This document shows positions 53,265 to 55,403 of a DNA stretch of 55,403 nucleotides, in pieces. Each line of letters opens with the position of its first letter. Position 1 is the first letter of the stretch. This DNA is from an uncultured Pelagibacteraceae bacterium. GTDB taxonomy: Bacteria; Pseudomonadota; Alphaproteobacteria; Pelagibacterales; Pelagibacteraceae. Location of the stretch: the NCBI GenBank assembly GCA_902582385.1, contig CACHRX010000005.1, positions 1 to 55,403 on the forward strand. Direction: 5' to 3'. Under the pieces are notes generated by a model, which made no database searches, was not told the DNA's origin, and worked only from the letters and a program-made list of their open reading frames with translations. A program made the position numbers and the translations under genes.

Positions 53265-54794
53265 CTAATACTTTAATTTAATATCATTTATTTTAAAAGC
53301 TTTGATCAAATAAGATATCATTAAATAAAAACTTAGACCTAAAAAAACAGATAAAATTAGATATATAGATTTAGTAGAATGATTAAATACAATCTGATCA
53401 CTAAAAATCTTTAATAAATAATCAAAAAATAGTCCCATTAATAAAGATGAAAAAACGATTTTAAAAAATCGATGAATAAAGATATCATTAAAATTAAATA
53501 AGTTTCTTTTTTTTGATATTAAGTATAAAATTATCAAATTAAACCAAGATGAAATAGTTGTAGCAATTGGTATTATAATAAAACCTACACTTTTAAAATA
53601 ATAAATACTTATTAGAATATTCAAAATAACTGATACTAAAGAGACATAAAAAGGTACCTTAGTGTCATGGTTGGCAAAGAAAAAATTAGAAAAAACTTTT
53701 ATCATTGCGAATGCAGGCAGGCCGAAACTAAAAAAATAGAGTGCTTTTGCTGAGTTATAAACTGAATTTTGATTAAACTGACCATAACCAAAAAGAGCTG
53801 ATATAATTTCTTCAGAACCAATTATCAAAGCTATAGTTGCTGGCAAACTTAAAAATAAACTTAATTCTAAGGCTTTGTTTTGTATCAGAATTATTTTTGC
53901 TCTTTTTTTTTTTTGAATATATTTTGATAATTGAGGCAAAATTACTACACCAATTGCGATGCCAGCAATCGCTAAATTAATTTGATAAATTCTGTCAGCA
54001 TAATAAAGATAAGAAACTGCACTAGCTTGAAAAGATGCAATAATTGTTCCAACTAAAATATTTATTTGTGTTACTCCAGAGGAAAAAATACTTGGAAGTA
54101 ATTTTTTAAAAAAAATTTTAACTTTTTTATCTACCTTAAACTTAAAATTAAAGTTAATTACTAAATACTTTTTTACAAAAAAATATAAAAAAGTTAATTG
54201 CAATAAGCCAGATAATGTTACTCCATAGGACAAATAATAAACTAAATTGTCATTAAGAGATTTGCTAAACAATAAGATTATTATTAATAATATATTTAAA
54301 ATAATCGGTGCTGCAGCTGTTTCGGCAAAACGATTATGAGAATTTAGGATTGCAGAAAAAAAAGATGCTAAAGAAATTAAAAAAACAAAAGGGAATGTAA
54401 TTCTTGTGAGATTAGAAGCTAAATTAATTTTTTCAGTATCATCAACAAAACCAGGGGCTATCAAAGATACAAACCATGGCATAAATAATTGAATAACTAA
54501 GACCAAAATTAACAAACTCAAAAATAATAAATTAAAAATATTGTTAGCAAATTTATAAGATTTTTTTTTTCCTTTACTAAGCTCCGAGGCATAGCTAGGA
54601 ACAAAAGCTGCGTTAAATGTTCCCTCCGAAAATAATCTTCTAAAAGTGTTTGGAATTCTAAATGCTACAAAAAAAACATCTGCTAAATAACCTGTGCCAA
54701 GAAAAATTGCGATTAGAATATCCCTTAGATAGCCAAGTAATCTGCTTATTATTGTAAAAAAACCAAAAGTCCCTGTTGACTTAATTAAGTTCAT
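53265..54794 (-). CDS. murJ: Lipid II flippase MurJ
   Basis: The 509-residue MOP-superfamily membrane protein has about 14 helices and the family N-terminus STGTFGFFTIISRLLGYLRD, followed by FFVAFRIPNTFRRLFSEGTFNAAFVP. It flips lipid II across the inner membrane for peptidoglycan synthesis, functionally linked to UppP at the other end of the window. It diverges from maeB with a 50-base gap. Confidence 0.95.
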   Translation of the reverse strand: MNLIKSTGTFGFFTIISRLLGYLRDILIAIFLGTGYLADVFFVAFRIPNTFRRLFSEGTFNAAFVPSYASELSKGKKKSYKFANNIFNLLFLSLLILVLVIQLFMPWFVSLIAPGFVDDTEKINLASNLTRITFPFVFLISLASFFSAILNSHNRFAETAAAPIILNILLIIILLFSKSLNDNLVYYLSYGVTLSGLLQLTFLYFFVKKYLVINFNFKFKVDKKVKIFFKKLLPSIFSSGVTQINILVGTIIASFQASAVSYLYYADRIYQINLAIAGIAIGVVILPQLSKYIQKKKRAKIILIQNKALELSLFLSLPATIALIIGSEEIISALFGYGQFNQNSVYNSAKALYFFSFGLPAFAMIKVFSNFFFANHDTKVPFYVSLVSVILNILISIYYFKSVGFIIIPIATTISSWFNLIILYLISKKRNLFNFNDIFIHRFFKIVFSSLLMGLFFDYLLKIFSDQIVFNHSTKSIYLILSVFLGLSFYLMISYLIKAFKINDIKLKY

Positions 54795-54844
54795 AAATCA
54801 TATTAGTCTTAATTTTACCCCATTTGTACACCTAATTAACAAAA

Positions 54845-55403
54845 ATGAAAAAAACAAAAGTTGATCATTATACAGATAAGGAAGCTTTAGAATTTCATAG
54901 TCATAAAAAACCAGGGAAGATTGAAATTTCTTCATCAAAAAATATGACAACGAAAAGAGATCTTGCTTTGGCTTACTCTCCAGGCGTGGCGGCTCCTGTA
55001 AGAGCAATAAGTAAGGATCCAGAAGCTGCTTTTGATTATACAAGTAAAGGAAATCTCGTTGCAGTTATTAGTAACGGCTCAGCAATTTTAGGAATGGGAA
55101 ATTTAGGTGCTTTGGCTTCAAAACCAGTAATGGAAGGAAAGGCAGTTTTATTTAAAAGATTTGCAGATATAGACTCTATAGATTTAGAAATTGACTCTGA
55201 GGATCCAAATGAAATCATAAACAGTATTAAGAATTTTGCACCTAGTTTTGGTGGAATAAATCTTGAGGATATTGCAGCACCAGATTGTTTTATTATAGAG
55301 GAAAAACTTAAAAAAATTTTAAACATACCAGTTTTTCATGATGATCAACACGGTACAGCTATAATCACAACTGCTGCACTGATTAATGCACTAGATATAA
55401 GTA
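54845..55403 (+). CDS. maeB: NADP-dependent malic enzyme, N-terminal part (continues past the window)
   Basis: The frame opens with MKKTKVDHYTDKEALEFH and runs open for 186 codons to the window end. Malic enzyme signatures are present: KRDLALAYSPGVAAPVRAI, VISNGSAILGMGNLGALASKPVMEGKAVLFKRFADID, INLEDIAAPDCFIIEEKL and PVFHDDQHGTAIITTAAL. Such proteins decarboxylate malate to pyruvate; many alphaproteobacterial forms carry a C-terminal phosphotransacetylase-like domain, which cannot be seen here. Confidence 0.94.
   Translation, partial: MKKTKVDHYTDKEALEFHSHKKPGKIEISSSKNMTTKRDLALAYSPGVAAPVRAISKDPEAAFDYTSKGNLVAVISNGSAILGMGNLGALASKPVMEGKAVLFKRFADIDSIDLEIDSEDPNEIINSIKNFAPSFGGINLEDIAAPDCFIIEEKLKKILNIPVFHDDQHGTAIITTAALINALDIS

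Noticed and set aside
1-55403. CRISPR arrays, insertion sequences, integrases, toxin-antitoxin or restriction systems
   Set aside because: No transposase, integrase, cas, toxin-antitoxin or methylase-like protein is encoded, and no regularly spaced repeats were seen. The HNH protein has no associated mobility or restriction genes.

Overview
This window is very AT-rich and densely packed: intergenic gaps are short and many genes overlap by 1-20 bases. Gene content and order (dnaN-dnaA-rpsT-mutM-ubiE-ubiB-coaBC-dut; irr next to fabA-fabB-fabI; murJ-trpS-nfu ... tsaB-fur-miaB-phoH-ybeY-lnt-metK-nusA-infB-rbfA-rpsO-pnp; two Fur-family regulators, one Irr-like; Coq7 and UbiE) point to a streamlined alphaproteobacterium, most probably of the SAR11/Pelagibacterales group. 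That assignment is inferred from composition and gene order. No rRNA, insertion sequence, prophage, CRISPR array or obviously foreign gene is visible; this is chromosomal backbone.

Layout. 1-6.9 kb: end of uppP, a DMT-family permease, pyruvate dehydrogenase E2 and E1 (with the lipoyl domain on E1 instead of E2), and an acetyl-CoA acetyltransferase. 6.9-12 kb: tRNA-Arg, a one-helix microprotein, a PaaI-type thioesterase, a SUV3-like helicase, a TerB-domain protein, ferredoxin, CarD with a lysine-rich tail, and on the other strand an unlisted 27-residue protein made almost entirely of Lys and Arg. 12-19 kb: acyl-CoA synthetase behind tRNA-Leu, YqaA, DsbB, Coq7, HNH nuclease, esterase, HIG1 protein, TlpA-like thioredoxin. 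17.6-21 kb: argH-lptM-lysA-plsC. 21-25 kb: dnaN, dnaA, rpsT, mutM on the minus strand. 25-30 kb: ubiE-ubiB-coaBC-dut-moeB-SH3 protein as one tightly coupled plus-strand operon. 30-33.8 kb: DUF2061 protein, Asp/Asn hydroxylase-like protein, katG and irr. 33.9-36.6 kb: fabA-fabB-fabI and a small membrane-anchored protein. 36.6-48.7 kb and on to 54.8 kb: a long minus-strand block for ribosome maturation, transcription termination, RNA modification and envelope functions, interrupted by a plus-strand polysaccharide deacetylase. The window closes with the start of maeB.

The genes cover central carbon entry (PDH, thiolase, malic enzyme), ubiquinone synthesis, fatty acid and phospholipid synthesis, envelope assembly (UppP, MurJ, Lnt, LptM), replication initiation and clamp, and the core RNA machinery.

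Most worth a second look: (1) the 27-residue Lys/Arg protein with a strong Shine-Dalgarno, its own promoter and a shared bidirectional terminator; (2) an intrinsic terminator placed between the likely promoter and the start codon of nusA, suggesting autoregulation by attenuation; (3) transfer of the lipoyl domain from E2 to E1 of pyruvate dehydrogenase; (4) near-perfect Irr/ICE operators over the katG promoter and in the irr-fabA gap; (5) tRNA-mRNA dicistrons in which coding starts lie 4 and 13 bases behind a tRNA CCA end; (6) five convergent gene pairs whose stop codons interlock in the same 4-base TTAA/TTAG overlap; and (7) absence of rimP, truB, ylxR, trmB, rimI and hlyC/corC from a normally conserved gene string. 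All functional statements rest on motif and context reading; no database search was run.
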